Notes: a model not told the origin generated them from the sequence alone. DNA of 64,000 nucleotides from Alteromonadaceae bacterium (GCA_013373625.1 JABXHM010000060.1:1-64000); one strand, 5' to 3'. Positions 39,714 through 52,488 are shown, numbered from the stretch's first letter. Numbers and translations are program-made.

Positions 39714-40196
39714 TTAGTCGCGAAAATTATTAAACTGAAATGGCTGACCTAAATCGGCTTGTTTAACCAGCGCCATGACTTGCTGCAAATCGTCACGTTT
39801 CTTACCGGTTACACGCAGTTGGTCACCCTGTATAGCGGTTTGTACTTTAATTTTAGCGTCTTTTACCAGTTTAACGATTTTCTTGGCAACAGGTTGCTCG
39901 ATGCCTTCTTTAAACGCGATAACCTGACGATAATTCTTACCCGTTACGGTATGTTTCTTACAGTCTATTGAAGAAGTATCCATATTACGTTTTGCACAGG
40001 CATTACGAAACATTGATTCCATTTGCTGAAGTTGGAATTCTGCCTGGGCACTCATTAATACGGTTTTATCTTTATACTCAAAACTGGCTTCAATACCACG
40101 AAAGTCAAAGCGGGTAGCCAGTTCACGATTAGCATTTTCCGTCGCGTTGCGAACTTCTTCCATATTAATTTCAGAGACAATATCAAACGAAGGCAT
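39714..40196 (-). CDS. yajQ: YajQ-family cyclic-di-GMP/nucleotide-binding protein
   Basis: 160 residues, ATG start. [18 protein letters not shown] at the start, R-F-D-F-R-G and [23 protein letters not shown] are characteristic. YajQ proteins bind nucleotides; in Xanthomonas a member acts as a cyclic-di-GMP effector for transcription. Its position between yidC and mnmE is not the E. coli one. A terminator precedes it, so it probably has its own promoter and is co-transcribed with mnmE. Confidence 0.95.
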   Translation of the reverse strand: MPSFDIVSEINMEEVRNATENANRELATRFDFRGIEASFEYKDKTVLMSAQAEFQLQQMESMFRNACAKRNMDTSSIDCKKHTVTGKNYRQVIAFKEGIEQPVAKKIVKLVKDAKIKVQTAIQGDQLRVTGKKRDDLQQVMALVKQADLGQPFQFNNFRD

Positions 40197-40212
40197 TGTG
40201 CTGCTCCTGTTT

Positions 40213-40238
40213 AAAAAAAGCCCGCATTCACGCGGGCT
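40213..40238 (-). terminator. Terminator of the rpmH-yidC operon
   Basis: AGCCCGC (40219-40225) pairs with GCGGGCT (40232-40238) across a six-base loop, and a run of T follows on the minus strand. It separates yidC from yajQ-mnmE. Confidence 0.8.
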
Positions 40239-40266
40239 CTATAAGGTTAATCATTGTAAGCGGCTG

Positions 40267-41934
40267 TTACTTTATGCCGCGTTTTTCCATTGAGGCATAA
40301 ATGATTTTAGCCTGAATTAGTGTAATCACATTACTCACAAGCCAATATAACACCAGGCCCGCCGGGAACCAGATAAAGAAAATACTCATTGCTACCGGCA
40401 TAAACTGCATGATCTTTTGTTGCATAGGATCAGTCATGGTAGTGGGTTGCAGTTTTTGCAATAAATACATACTTAAGCCGGTTAATACTGGCAGAACAAA
40501 GTAGGGGTCTTTGACCGACAAATCAGTAATCCACAAAACAAAATCGGCATGACGTAATTCAACGCTTTCAAGTAGTACCCAGTATAACGCCAGGAAAATT
40601 GGCATTTGTAACAACAATGGGAAACACCCGCCCATGGGATTTACTTTTTCCTTTTTATACAGCTCCATCATGGCTTGTGACATTTTTTGACGGTCATCGC
40701 CAAAGCGGTCCTTGAGCTGCTGCATTTTGGGCGCTAAGTTACGCATTTTCGCCATTGATTCATATTGCTTTTTGGTTAGCCAGTACATGGCGCCTTTAAC
40801 AATAATTGTAATCAGAATAATTGCGACACCCCAGTTACCTACCAGGCTGTGTAAGAACTGTAGCAATGCAAACAGCGGCTGTGAGATCCAGAACAAAATA
40901 CCGTAATCAACGGTCAGATCCAGTCCTGGTGCCAGTTTCGCAAGTTTATCTTGGTCCTTAGGCCCTAAATACAGAGTACTGGACAATTCTGTTGCCTGAC
41001 CTGATTCTACCGATGTTGTTTTACCGGTATAACCAATGATCGCATATTGGCCATTTAACATTCTGCTGTATAGCGAATTAGTTTCACTTTGTGGCGGCAC
41101 CCAGGCTGACACGAAGTAGTGTTCCAGCATTCCTACCCAGCCACCAGTGGTGGAGATTCTAAGCTTGTCGTCTTCAATATCGTCAAACGAGTATTTTTTG
41201 TAACGATTATCGGCCGTTGAATAGGCAGCGCCACGATAGGTTGGCATAAACATGTTGCCACCTTCTGCTTCTTCAATGGTTTGCTTAAGCTGCGCATACT
41301 GTTGAAAAGTGGCGGTTCTGCCAGAATTATTGCTAATGGTATAGCTCACATCAACATCATTATGATCACGGCTGAAAGTGAAGGTTTTGGTAATGATGAT
41401 ACCATCATTACTTGACCACGTTAGCGGTACCGATAGTGTGTCACCGGTTAACGTAAATGACGTGGCAGATGCCTGATACAGTGGACGACCCTGCGCGCTG
41501 CCATCGGGACCATCCTGACCAACTAAGCCACTTTGCGCTACATACAGACCAGCATTGGCTCGCAATAAGCTGTATAACTCGTCGGCACCCTGAGTAACGG
41601 GAAACTTAACCAAATCAGCGTGAACAACGTCACCACCCACTAAGTTGATCGTTACGTTCAGTGTATCGGTTTGTACGGTAACGTAATTTTGCTGAGAACC
41701 ACTGTTAACTGGTGCTTGTGGAAGCGAATCGTTTACCGCAACCGGAACATCTTCGTCGGTACTGTTGCTTGCTGGTACTGACGATGCTGAAGGCACACCT
41801 GTTGGTCCGTTATCAGTTTGTTGTTGACTGATTGGTTGAACAGGTTGAGGACCGTAATCCGCATGCCATTGTTGCCAGAGCAAATAGCTAATAAATGCTA
41901 TTGCAATAATCAGAATACTTCGTTGCGATTCCAT
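40267..41934 (-). CDS. yidC: Membrane protein insertase YidC
   Basis: 555 residues, ATG start with M-E-S-Q-R-S-I-L-I-I-A-I-A-F. Signal-anchor helix (about 6-22), a proline/serine-rich linker, the large periplasmic beta domain (about 75-340) and the conserved five-helix insertase core from about 350, with G-N-W-G-V-A-I-I-L-I-T-I-I-V-K and M-G-G-C-F-P-L-L-L-Q-M-P-I-F. It inserts membrane proteins, among them AtpE and AtpB, alone or with SecYEG. Confidence 0.98.
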   Translation of the reverse strand: MESQRSILIIAIAFISYLLWQQWHADYGPQPVQPISQQQTDNGPTGVPSASSVPASNSTDEDVPVAVNDSLPQAPVNSGSQQNYVTVQTDTLNVTINLVGGDVVHADLVKFPVTQGADELYSLLRANAGLYVAQSGLVGQDGPDGSAQGRPLYQASATSFTLTGDTLSVPLTWSSNDGIIITKTFTFSRDHNDVDVSYTISNNSGRTATFQQYAQLKQTIEEAEGGNMFMPTYRGAAYSTADNRYKKYSFDDIEDDKLRISTTGGWVGMLEHYFVSAWVPPQSETNSLYSRMLNGQYAIIGYTGKTTSVESGQATELSSTLYLGPKDQDKLAKLAPGLDLTVDYGILFWISQPLFALLQFLHSLVGNWGVAIILITIIVKGAMYWLTKKQYESMAKMRNLAPKMQQLKDRFGDDRQKMSQAMMELYKKEKVNPMGGCFPLLLQMPIFLALYWVLLESVELRHADFVLWITDLSVKDPYFVLPVLTGLSMYLLQKLQPTTMTDPMQQKIMQFMPVAMSIFFIWFPAGLVLYWLVSNVITLIQAKIIYASMEKRGIK

Positions 41935-41945
41935 ACTGGTCTCTT

Positions 41946-42218
41946 TTAATTTGAGTGTTTATTATGTTGTTTGTGTTCGGGCACCGGATCATATCCGCCT
42001 GGGTGCAAGGGGTGGCATTTTAATATGCGTTTGATAGATAACCAACCGCCAATTAGCAATCCATGCGATTTAAGTGCCTTTAAAGCGTAAACAGAGCAAC
42101 TTGGATGAAACCGACAGCGCTGTCCAAGTACCGGCGATATAAACCAGCGGTAGCAGTATATCAGACATAAGGGCAGTGCTATTAGCCCGAAATGCAGCGC
42201 TTTTCGAGCTTTTTCCAT
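41946..42218 (-). CDS. yidD: Membrane protein insertion efficiency factor YidD
   Basis: 90 residues, ATG start. Core [23 protein letters not shown] and [12 protein letters not shown] define YidD (haemolysin-like domain). It overlaps the end of rnpA by 37 bp and lies 11 bp before yidC, the normal arrangement. Confidence 0.95.
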   Translation of the reverse strand: MEKARKALHFGLIALPLCLIYCYRWFISPVLGQRCRFHPSCSVYALKALKSHGLLIGGWLSIKRILKCHPLHPGGYDPVPEHKQHNKHSN

Positions 42219-42541
42219 AATTTTTCCAAGGCGGTGAATACTTCTTCGTTGGTTAAGGCGTCTGCACCGGTTTTACCCACTACAACAATATCGATACCCG
42301 GCAGAATTTTTGCGCGATGACGAAAGCTTTCACGAATCAATCGTTTAATTCGATTACGTTGGTGTGCTTTACGAATACGCTTTTTGGCAAGTGTTATGCC
42401 GATACGAGGATGGGAAAGTTGGTTATGTCTGGCAAGCACCGTAAAACACGGCGAAACGGCAGGAATTGCGTTATCAAAGACATAAGTAAAGTGGGAGGGA
42501 GCAAGTAGCCTTAACTCCCTGGAAAATTGATTTTCGCCCAC
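42182..42541 (-). CDS. rnpA: Ribonuclease P protein component
   Basis: 119 residues from a GTG start, as in E. coli. The RNA-binding signature [22 protein letters not shown] is intact (about 53-74). It binds the M1 RNA to process tRNA precursors. Fifteen bp downstream of rpmH. Confidence 0.96.
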   Translation of the reverse strand: MGENQFSRELRLLAPSHFTYVFDNAIPAVSPCFTVLARHNQLSHPRIGITLAKKRIRKAHQRNRIKRLIRESFRHRAKILPGIDIVVVGKTGADALTNEEVFTALEKLWKKLEKRCISG

Positions 42542-42556
42542 TTTTGGCAGATACCA

Positions 42557-42691
42557 TTAAGCAGAAAGGCGAGCACGACCCTTGGCACGGCGAGCGGCTA
42601 GTACTTTACGACCATTTTTAGTCGCCATACGAGCACGGAAACCGTGAGAGCGTTTACGCTTAAGATTGCTCGGTTGAAATGTTCTTTTCAT
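42557..42691 (-). CDS. rpmH: 50S ribosomal protein L34
   Basis: 44 residues from ATG 42691; the longer frame upstream is spurious. [22 protein letters not shown] and the ending [10 protein letters not shown] are L34. First gene of the rpmH-rnpA-yidD-yidC operon. Confidence 0.98.
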   Translation of the reverse strand: MKRTFQPSNLKRKRSHGFRARMATKNGRKVLAARRAKGRARLSA

Positions 42692-42771
42692 GACCAAAGT
42701 CTCACTTTTCGTAGTTAAATAATAGTTACTGCAACTGCGTAAAAATTGTACGTGCTGCAAAAGGACGCTGA

Positions 42772-42800
42772 ATTCTAGAGATCTATTGGGCTTATGTCAA
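42772..42800 (-). promoter_or_regulatory. rpmH operon promoter
   Basis: On the minus strand TTGACA (42795-42800, perfect -35) and TAGAAT (42772-42777) are 17 bp apart. A GATC (42780-42783) lies in the spacer, so Dam methylation could modulate it. Confidence 0.75.
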
Positions 42801-43260
42801 TGATAATGGCGTTCAAAGTGGCTTTTTTTGTTCAAAAAAACACGATGTTAGTGAGAATTTATTTATCTGCTGTGAATAAATGTGTTTTATGGCGGATTTA
42901 TCCACAGAATTTTGTTGCACTCAGTTTATTAGACGCTTGTCAAGTAAGATCTTCGGTACTGATCGCCTATACAGGATCAGTGATCTAAGGTTGTGATCAA
43001 CTGTGGATTGTTAGATATTTTCTTTACGAAACATTGTATTAACGATTATTTTGGAAGCTTTTTAAGAGATCCTGATTTACTTTGGATCGAATAAGTAAGA
43101 TAATCCACAAGTTACTAGTAGATCTGCTGCGTAGTCATCAGATAACGCACGAAATTCAGTTTTTACTTTCTGTATCGTTCTGCTTCACTACACGACTTAA
43201 TAATAACAACAAGAACAATAAAAATAAGGCCTACACCTACAAACGGAGCATAATAGTAAT
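42801..43260. promoter_or_regulatory. dnaA upstream regulatory region with DnaA box and GATC cluster
   Basis: This gap between divergent rpmH and dnaA contains a perfect DnaA box TTATCCACA at 42898-42906, a one-mismatch box TAATCCACA at 43101-43109, and eight GATC sites between 42948 and 43124. It should hold the dnaA promoter(s) and mediate DnaA autoregulation and Dam/SeqA timing; no promoter hexamers are good enough to name. Secondary origin activity is less likely, given the richer oriC at 35755. Confidence 0.7.
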
Positions 43261-44754
43261 ATGTCTTTATGGAACCAGTGCCTGGAACGTTTACGCCAGG
43301 AACTCCCAACACAGCAGTTCGTTATGTGGATAAGACCACTAACGTCAGATCAAGATCATGATGCTGTTACACTTTATGCTCCTAACCGGTTTATTTTGGA
43401 CTGGGTCCGTGAAAAGTATCGGGACAAAATTAATCAGCTGTTTGTTGAGTTTTCTGACTCTCAGCAAGTACCCCAATTACGTTTTGAAGTAGTCCAGCGC
43501 AAATCGCCCGGTAATAATGCCCCGACTGCGCCAATACATAACAATAGTAGGGAAGCTGATACCAGCGCTAGGAATGCTTCGGAGTCTTACAATGTTGCGC
43601 AACATTCGGGCGGAAGCAACAATTCTGCAAATCGATATTCTGCCACACCTGTAGCCTCGGCAACGACTCATCAGACACGACAACCTCAACCAAAAGTAAA
43701 TCAAGTGATACCCATCCCAGAAGGGGTGAGCCACAAAAGCAATATCAATCCCAATTACCAGTTTGAGAACTTTGTTGAAGGTAAATCTAACCAGTTAGCC
43801 AGAGCCGCGGCCAGTCAGGTCGCCAATAATCCCGGTGGTTCTTATAATCCATTATTTATATATGGTGGTACGGGCTTAGGTAAAACCCACTTATTACATG
43901 CAGTGGGCAATGGCATTCTAAACTCGAAAGATAATGCCAAGATTATTTATATGCATTCTGAACGTTTTGTTCAGGATATGGTTAAGGCGTTGCAGAACAA
44001 TGCCATTGAAGATTTTAAACGTTTTTATCGCTCTGTGGATGCATTGTTAATAGATGACATTCAATTTTTTGCCAATAAAGAGCGCTCGCAAGAAGAATTT
44101 TTTCACACCTTTAATGCACTTCTCGAAGGCAATCAGCAAATTATATTGACCTCAGATCGCTACCCCAAAGAAATTGATGGTGTTGAAGACCGGTTGAAAT
44201 CGCGTTTTGGTTGGGGCTTAACCATCGCAATTGAGCCGCCAGAGCTTGAAACGCGCGTAGCAATACTCATGCGCAAAGCCGCTGAGAATAGTATTAATTT
44301 ACCTAATGAAGTGGCATTTTTCATCGCTAAGCGATTACGGTCGAATGTTCGCGAACTAGAAGGTGCGTTGAATCGGGTTATTGCCAACGCCAACTTTACT
44401 GGTCGACCTATTACTATAGATTTCGTCCGTGAAGCGCTGAGAGATTTGCTTGCTCTGCAAGAAAAATTAGTAACGGTTGATAATATTCAAAAAACCGTAG
44501 CGGATTACTATAAAATAAAGGTATCTGATATTCTGTCTAAACGGCGTAGTCGCAGTGTTGCCAGGCCTCGTCAGGTAGCGATGGCATTGGCTAAAGAGTT
44601 AACTAATCATAGCTTACCTGAATTAGGTAATGTGTTTGGTGGCCGAGACCATACAACAGTGTTGCATGCATGCCGCAAAATTGAGCAGCTAAAAGAAGAA
44701 AGTCATGATATAAAAGAAGACTATAAGAATTTAATTAGAACGCTGTCTTCTTAA
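43261..44754 (+). CDS. dnaA: Chromosomal replication initiator DnaA
   Basis: 497 residues, ATG start with GGAG upstream. Domain I (about 1-85, [11 protein letters not shown]), a long Asn/Ser-rich domain II (about 85-165), AAA+ domain III with G-G-T-G-L-G-K-T at 202-209 and [10 protein letters not shown], and domain IV with [11 protein letters not shown] for DnaA-box recognition. Domain II is longer than in E. coli. First of dnaA-dnaN-recF-gyrB. Confidence 0.99.
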   Translation: MSLWNQCLERLRQELPTQQFVMWIRPLTSDQDHDAVTLYAPNRFILDWVREKYRDKINQLFVEFSDSQQVPQLRFEVVQRKSPGNNAPTAPIHNNSREADTSARNASESYNVAQHSGGSNNSANRYSATPVASATTHQTRQPQPKVNQVIPIPEGVSHKSNINPNYQFENFVEGKSNQLARAAASQVANNPGGSYNPLFIYGGTGLGKTHLLHAVGNGILNSKDNAKIIYMHSERFVQDMVKALQNNAIEDFKRFYRSVDALLIDDIQFFANKERSQEEFFHTFNALLEGNQQIILTSDRYPKEIDGVEDRLKSRFGWGLTIAIEPPELETRVAILMRKAAENSINLPNEVAFFIAKRLRSNVRELEGALNRVIANANFTGRPITIDFVREALRDLLALQEKLVTVDNIQKTVADYYKIKVSDILSKRRSRSVARPRQVAMALAKELTNHSLPELGNVFGGRDHTTVLHACRKIEQLKEESHDIKEDYKNLIRTLSS

Positions 44755-44785
44755 TAGTAACCAACACAGGTGAGAAAAGAATTCG

Positions 44786-45889
44786 ATGAAATTTACCATC
44801 AGCCGGGAAAACTTTTTACAACCATTGCAACTCGTATCTGGGGCAGTAGAGAGACGTCACACCCTGCCGATTTTATCTAACGTTTTAATTAAGGTTAGTG
44901 AAGGCGCACTATGGTTAACAGGTACAGATTTAGAGGTTGAGCTGATCTCTAGCATAAAATTAGACAACGATTTTTCAGAGGGCGAAATAACGGTTCCCGC
45001 TAAAAAATTGTTTGATATTTGTCGAGGTCTTTCAGAAGGCACGCAGATAGATTTCTCCCTGGATGGTAATAAAGCAATCATCAGAGCCGGACGTGGCCGT
45101 TACACCTTATCTACTTTATCTGCCAGTGATTATCCAAATCTGGAAGATTGGGAAGGCGAAGCAGAATTTGAAGTATCCGGGGCTAACCTGAAACACCTCA
45201 TCGATAGCGTTTCGTTTTCTATGGCGCAGCAGGATGTCCGTTATTACCTTAATGGTATGTCGCTGGAAACTGAAGAAAATCTGGTAAGAACCGTTGCTAC
45301 TGATGGTCATCGACTCGCATTATGCAGACTTGAATATACCGCAGCGTCATTACCTGCACGTCAGGTAATTATTCCACGCAAAGGCGTCCTGGAGATATCC
45401 CGGTTAATCGAAGACGACGATAAGTTGTTAAAAATACAAATTGGTGCCAATCACATTCGCATGTTTTCAACTGAGTTTATATTTACCAGTAAACTCGTTG
45501 ACGGTCGTTTTCCTGATTATCGTCGCGTACTTCCCAAAGAAAGCGATAAAGCTATTCTTGCAAGTAAAGGGGTATTAAAGGACGCCTTTTCCAGAGCGGC
45601 TATTTTATCTAACGAAAAGTTCCGCGGTGTCAGGCTCAATATATCATCTGGTGAATTAAAGATAACGGCCAATAACCCTGAACAGGAAGAAGCCGAAGAA
45701 ATTGTTGATATTGACTATCAGGGTGATTCACTAGAAATCGGATTCAACGTAGCTTATTTAATTGACGTGTTAAATTCGATTAATTCAAATAACGTTAAGA
45801 TTAATTTGATGGATGCTAACTCGAGTACGCTAATTGAAGATGCAGATGATGGCGCTGCTCTCTACGTTATTATGCCAATGCGGTTGTAG
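44786..45889 (+). CDS. dnaN: DNA polymerase III sliding clamp beta
   Basis: 367 residues, ATG start; E. coli has 366. M-K-F-T-I-S-R-E-N-F-L-Q-P-L-Q at the start, P-I-L-S-N-V-L-I-K-V near 29-38 and the C-terminal Y-V-I-M-P-M-R-L are typical. The dimer tethers polymerases to DNA. Thirty-one bp after dnaA. Confidence 0.99.
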   Translation: MKFTISRENFLQPLQLVSGAVERRHTLPILSNVLIKVSEGALWLTGTDLEVELISSIKLDNDFSEGEITVPAKKLFDICRGLSEGTQIDFSLDGNKAIIRAGRGRYTLSTLSASDYPNLEDWEGEAEFEVSGANLKHLIDSVSFSMAQQDVRYYLNGMSLETEENLVRTVATDGHRLALCRLEYTAASLPARQVIIPRKGVLEISRLIEDDDKLLKIQIGANHIRMFSTEFIFTSKLVDGRFPDYRRVLPKESDKAILASKGVLKDAFSRAAILSNEKFRGVRLNISSGELKITANNPEQEEAEEIVDIDYQGDSLEIGFNVAYLIDVLNSINSNNVKINLMDANSSTLIEDADDGAALYVIMPMRL

Positions 45890-46047
45890 ATTGTTAACGC
45901 TTGTTTCGTATGATTGCTTGCATGCTGGATATGTATTTATTTTTAATGCTATCCAGCAAAACAGTTTATCAAAAACATTAGATTAAGCGATCACTTGATT
46001 AGTATTCTCTTAGCGCAAAGTCCAGCCTTTAGTAAGCACTTCATTCT

Positions 46048-47139
46048 ATGATTTTGGATAAGGTTCAGCTGACACAGTTTCGTAATTTCGATTCGGTACA
46101 ACTACTGCCTTCTCCTACGTTAAGCATTATCACCGGCAAAAACGGCAGCGGTAAATCTTCTATTCTCGAAGCGTTACATTATTTAGGCTATGGTCGTTCG
46201 TTTAGAACAGCCAAGCATCAGTCGGTAGTTCAACATAACTGTGATGCCTTTACTATATTTGCAAATTGTGTAAGTGAAGGTGATAAGCAATACAAAATTG
46301 GTTTGAGCAGGGGGCATGGTGAACAGTTTAAATGCAGTGTTAATGGCGAGCATTTTAAACGTCTGACAGATTTAGTGAGCTTGCTACCTATACAATTGTT
46401 CACGCCTCAAAGTACAGATCTTGTTATTGGTTCTCCTTCAGAACGTCGACGTTTTTGTGATTGGGGATTGTTCCACGTGGAACAATCGTATGCCGAACTC
46501 ATGAAACAGTTTACTAAGGTACTTAGGCATCGTAATGCGCTGCTAAAGCGCTATAATAGAGATTCGCAACAATTTGATGCTAGCTATTGGGATCAACAGT
46601 TTATCGTCTTAGGCGAACGTATAGACACGTTACGTCGAGAATATGTGAATAAGTTAATTCCGGTATTTAAACAGACATGTTTGCAATTTCTACCTGAGTT
46701 TTCTGTCGAAATCTCGTATTATAGGGGTTGGGACAAAGAGACCAACTTACAGGAAATTCTGTCTCGCAAACAAAGCTATGATCAGAAAGTTGGATATACG
46801 TCTTCTGGGCCGCACAAAGCAGATTTACGCTTTAAGGTAGATAAAAACCAGGCTCAGGAAGTGTTATCGAGAGGGCAGTTACGAATGGCTGTCGCAGCGC
46901 TTCAGTTAGCGCAAACAAAATTATTTACGCACGAAACCAATAGACACAGTATTTTTTTACTTGACGATATTGGTGCTGAACTAGATGCAGACAAACGAGA
47001 AAGATTCATAGACGGGTTAATAGAAACACAGACCCAGGTTTTTGTTACAGCAATAGAGCAAGAACAACTTGAATTTGTGAATAAATATAAAGACAAAAAA
47101 ATGTTTCACGTGGAACATGGTTCCGTGAACGAGGAGTAA
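46048..47139 (+). CDS. recF: DNA replication and repair protein RecF
   Basis: 363 residues, ATG start. Walker A G-K-N-G-S-G-K-S-S at 30-38, signature S-R-G-Q-L-R-M-A and D-decorated Walker B F-L-L-D-D-I-G-A-E-L-D. An SMC-like ATPase that helps load RecA at gaps. Its coding sequence includes two parS palindromes, one in the middle and one close to its end. A 158-bp gap separates it from dnaN, with no clear promoter seen. Confidence 0.97.
   Translation: MILDKVQLTQFRNFDSVQLLPSPTLSIITGKNGSGKSSILEALHYLGYGRSFRTAKHQSVVQHNCDAFTIFANCVSEGDKQYKIGLSRGHGEQFKCSVNGEHFKRLTDLVSLLPIQLFTPQSTDLVIGSPSERRRFCDWGLFHVEQSYAELMKQFTKVLRHRNALLKRYNRDSQQFDASYWDQQFIVLGERIDTLRREYVNKLIPVFKQTCLQFLPEFSVEISYYRGWDKETNLQEILSRKQSYDQKVGYTSSGPHKADLRFKVDKNQAQEVLSRGQLRMAVAALQLAQTKLFTHETNRHSIFLLDDIGAELDADKRERFIDGLIETQTQVFVTAIEQEQLEFVNKYKDKKMFHVEHGSVNEE
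46469..46484. promoter_or_regulatory. parS centromere site 1
   Basis: TGTTCCACGTGGAACA, a perfect 16-bp palindrome matching the chromosomal parS consensus; the symmetry extends to 22 bp (46466-46487). Located inside recF, about 10 kb from oriC and 14 kb from parB. Confidence 0.92.
47102..47117. promoter_or_regulatory. parS centromere site 2
   Basis: TGTTTCACGTGGAACA, matching the parS consensus with one asymmetric pair. It lies 22 bp before the recF stop and 618 bp after site 1. Confidence 0.92.
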
Positions 47140-47145
47140 AACTAA

Positions 47146-49566
<2,421 letters not shown>

Positions 49567-49596
49567 ACTTTCTAAACTAACGTAACGCAAAATAAC

Positions 49597-49628
49597 AAAA
49601 GCCCGATTCTGCATCGGGCTTTTTTTTT
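49597..49628 (+). terminator. Terminator of the dnaA-gyrB operon
   Basis: GCCCGAT (49601-49607) pairs with ATCGGGC (49613-49619), loop TCTGC, followed by nine T. About 30 bp after the gyrB stop. Confidence 0.9.
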
Positions 49629-49722
49629 AAAACGATAATCGACAAATAATGCAGACTGTTTGACATGACAGTAACCAAAAAGCCATATACATTAATTAAA
49701 ATGAAAAAATACAGGATTTAAA

Positions 49723-52410
49723 ATGGGCAACAAATTACTTCTGGTCGCCTCACTGGCAGTATCTTTAGTCTTTTCAGCGCCAACATTAGCAAATGATACT
49801 CCTTTCGAAATGTGGCCGTCGGCACAATACCTGACTACCATCCCTACACATAAAGACGTACTGGGTTACAATGCTGGCGAACGTATTACCCGTCATAGTG
49901 ATATGGTTAAGTACTTTGAGGCCTTGCAAAAAGCTGCACCAGCGCGCATAAAATTATTCAGGTTCGGTGAAACCTGGGAAGGCAGGGAGCTTGTGTATGC
50001 AGTGATTGGGTCGGAAGAGAATCTGGCAAATTTAGACGCCTATGTCGACGGAATGGCCAAACTGAGCGACCCCAGAAAAACCTCAAAGTCTGAGGCTAAA
50101 AAGCTCATCTCAACATTACCCAGTTCAGTATGGCTGCAGCACGGCGTACATGGCAACGAAATATCCAGCACCGATGCCGCAATGATGACTGCTTATCATC
50201 TGCTGGCCGCCACTAACGTTGACATGAACAACACCATCTTAGACAACACACTGGTATTTATTGACCCGCTGCAAAATCCAGATGGACGTGCACGTTTTAT
50301 AAGCCGTTACTATTCAACAGTTGGCGCAATGCATAGCGATGATCGTCTGAGCGCAGAACATAATGAGCCGTGGCCACGTGGTCGCTCAAACCACTACCTG
50401 TTCGATATGAATCGTGACTGGCTGGCTATAACACAACCAGAAACTGCAGCGCGAGTGAAAGCGCTTAATAAATATAAGCCAACTGTTGTTATCGATCTCC
50501 ATGAAATGGGCGGCGATTCCAGTTACTTCTTTGTGCCGGCAGCACAGCCCATCAACCCATTTATGCAAGATGCGCAACTAAGTAATAATGTACTGATTGG
50601 TAAAAACAACGCAAAGTACTTTGACCAGTTTGGTTTTAGTTACTTCACGCGGGAAGTGTTTGATGCTTTTTATCCAGGCTACGGCGACAGTTGGCCAACC
50701 TTTTATGGTGCATCAGCAGCCACCTATGAAGTGGCTTCAGCGCGTGGTGAAGTATTCAGGACAGCTGATGGTGAAGTATTTACCTATCAGGACACAGTGC
50801 AACGTCATTTTGTTGCATCAATGGCAACGGCCGAAGCCACTGCATTGAACAGAGAGAAAATCCTTACTGATTTCTATGAGTATCAGGTAAATGCCTTAGC
50901 CGCAGGTAAAAATGATGATCAGGAACGGGTATATATTCTGCCGAACGAACGTGACCGCGCTGGAACGCATAGATTAGCGACATTAATGGCAACACATGGC
51001 GTAGAAGTAAAACAGGCCTCAGAGAGCTTTAAGGCCTGTGGAACCACCTATAAAGCGGGTGCATACATAATAGATACTGCACAGCCACGAGGATTGTTTG
51101 TTAAGACGACCTTTACTGAACAGGTTGATATGTCGGCCGGGTTTATTAAAGAACAAGAACGACGTCGCGCCAACAAATTGCGTGACCAAATATATGATGT
51201 AACCGGTTGGTCGTTACCTCTGATGTTTAACGTTGATACCGATCATTGCGGAGGCTCTGTTTCAGTGGAAGGTGATTATATTAGTGCTGATGCGCCACTT
51301 GTGGCAGACATTACCAACATTGATGCTGACGTTGCATACATTGTCCCCTGGGGTGATATGTCAGCAGGAAGGTTTTTAACGGCTGCCCTGCGTGCAGGGG
51401 TGAAAGTTAAAAGTGCCGATCAGGCCTTCAAAATGGACGATGGTAGTTTCCCCGCTGGTTCGTTAATTATAGAAGTAGCGAAAAACAACCCGGACCTTGC
51501 CAATGATATTGCGACGCTAGCCAAAGAAACTGGCGCAAAAGTGGTAGGGGTAGATAGCAGTTGGGTAACCGAAGGCCCAAGTTTTGGCAGCGGCAATACT
51601 GTCACAATGAGAGCGCCTAAAGTGGCAATGGCATGGGATGAACCAACCAGCTCCCTGAGTGCAGGCAATACACGTTATGTGATTGAGCAACAGTTTAACT
51701 ATCCGGTAACTGCCATACGGGCCAACGTGTTAAGCCGGGCTGACCTAAGCCAGTATCAGGTACTGATTTTACCATCGGGCAATTATGCGCGTGATTTAGG
51801 TGCAAGTGGGGCGCAGAATATTAAAGATTGGGTTCAGAAGGGGGGCGTGCTAATTACCCTGGCCGATGCCACCCAATGGGCTGCATCGAAAGGGGCCGGA
51901 TTACTGGATGTCACCAGAGAGTATGCGGTAAAAGATGATGGCGCTACAACAGGCGGATCCGGCGAAAAAGATGTAGTGGAAGGCACAATTATTAACGACA
52001 AAGCCGGCTTTATCGACGCAATAGAAAACGATCTGGATATGCCAGACTATGTTGCAGGTATTCTGGCGAACGTTGAGGTAGATCAGGAACACTGGTTAAC
52101 TGCCGGCGTTAACCCGGACGTTGTCGCAATGATTTACGGCAACGATGTGTATTCGCCCATAAAGTTGGAATCAGGTAAAAACGTGGCGTGGTTTAAGAGT
52201 AAGGATGAGGTCATGGCAAGTGGCTATATTTGGGATGAATTTAAAGCTCAGATAGCCTACAAGCCATACTTGATTCATCAACCAATGGGGCGTGGCATGG
52301 TGATAGGTTTCACGCAGGAGCCTGCAACAAGAGCATACCTGGATGGTTTGAACGTGATGCTGATGAACACGATTTTCCGTGGCGCAGCGCACGCGAGACC
52401 ACTTCCGTAA
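49723..52410 (+). CDS. Large secreted M14 zinc carboxypeptidase
   Basis: 895 residues, ATG start, signal peptide ending near L-A-N-D (residue 24). Catalytic domain about 50-390 with all M14 residues: G-V-H-G-N-E (His 143, Glu 146), Q-N-P-D-G-R-A (184-190), D-M-N-R-D-W (Arg 231), D-L-H-E-M-G (His 260) and A-T-Y-E-V-A (Glu 336). The remaining 500 residues form one or more beta-rich domains and a glutamine-amidotransferase-like fold (about 660-730, Q-V-L-I-L-P-S-G-N-Y). This big M14 type is common in marine Gammaproteobacteria and likely digests extracellular proteins for nutrition. It has its own promoter region after the gyrB terminator. Distinct from the smaller M14 enzyme at 8726-9886, to which it is only distantly similar. 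Confidence 0.88.
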   Translation: MGNKLLLVASLAVSLVFSAPTLANDTPFEMWPSAQYLTTIPTHKDVLGYNAGERITRHSDMVKYFEALQKAAPARIKLFRFGETWEGRELVYAVIGSEENLANLDAYVDGMAKLSDPRKTSKSEAKKLISTLPSSVWLQHGVHGNEISSTDAAMMTAYHLLAATNVDMNNTILDNTLVFIDPLQNPDGRARFISRYYSTVGAMHSDDRLSAEHNEPWPRGRSNHYLFDMNRDWLAITQPETAARVKALNKYKPTVVIDLHEMGGDSSYFFVPAAQPINPFMQDAQLSNNVLIGKNNAKYFDQFGFSYFTREVFDAFYPGYGDSWPTFYGASAATYEVASARGEVFRTADGEVFTYQDTVQRHFVASMATAEATALNREKILTDFYEYQVNALAAGKNDDQERVYILPNERDRAGTHRLATLMATHGVEVKQASESFKACGTTYKAGAYIIDTAQPRGLFVKTTFTEQVDMSAGFIKEQERRRANKLRDQIYDVTGWSLPLMFNVDTDHCGGSVSVEGDYISADAPLVADITNIDADVAYIVPWGDMSAGRFLTAALRAGVKVKSADQAFKMDDGSFPAGSLIIEVAKNNPDLANDIATLAKETGAKVVGVDSSWVTEGPSFGSGNTVTMRAPKVAMAWDEPTSSLSAGNTRYVIEQQFNYPVTAIRANVLSRADLSQYQVLILPSGNYARDLGASGAQNIKDWVQKGGVLITLADATQWAASKGAGLLDVTREYAVKDDGATTGGSGEKDVVEGTIINDKAGFIDAIENDLDMPDYVAGILANVEVDQEHWLTAGVNPDVVAMIYGNDVYSPIKLESGKNVAWFKSKDEVMASGYIWDEFKAQIAYKPYLIHQPMGRGMVIGFTQEPATRAYLDGLNVMLMNTIFRGAAHARPLP

Positions 52411-52488
52411 ACGGAAAATTCCTGGGTATGAATCGCTGTCTGCCGGCTAGTCAGACAGCGAATTTGCCCAACAGCAAACGTCAGTTGA

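Noticed and set aside
50374..50381. CCACGTGG core resembling parS in the large M14 gene
   Set aside because: The flanking TGTT and AACA arms are missing.
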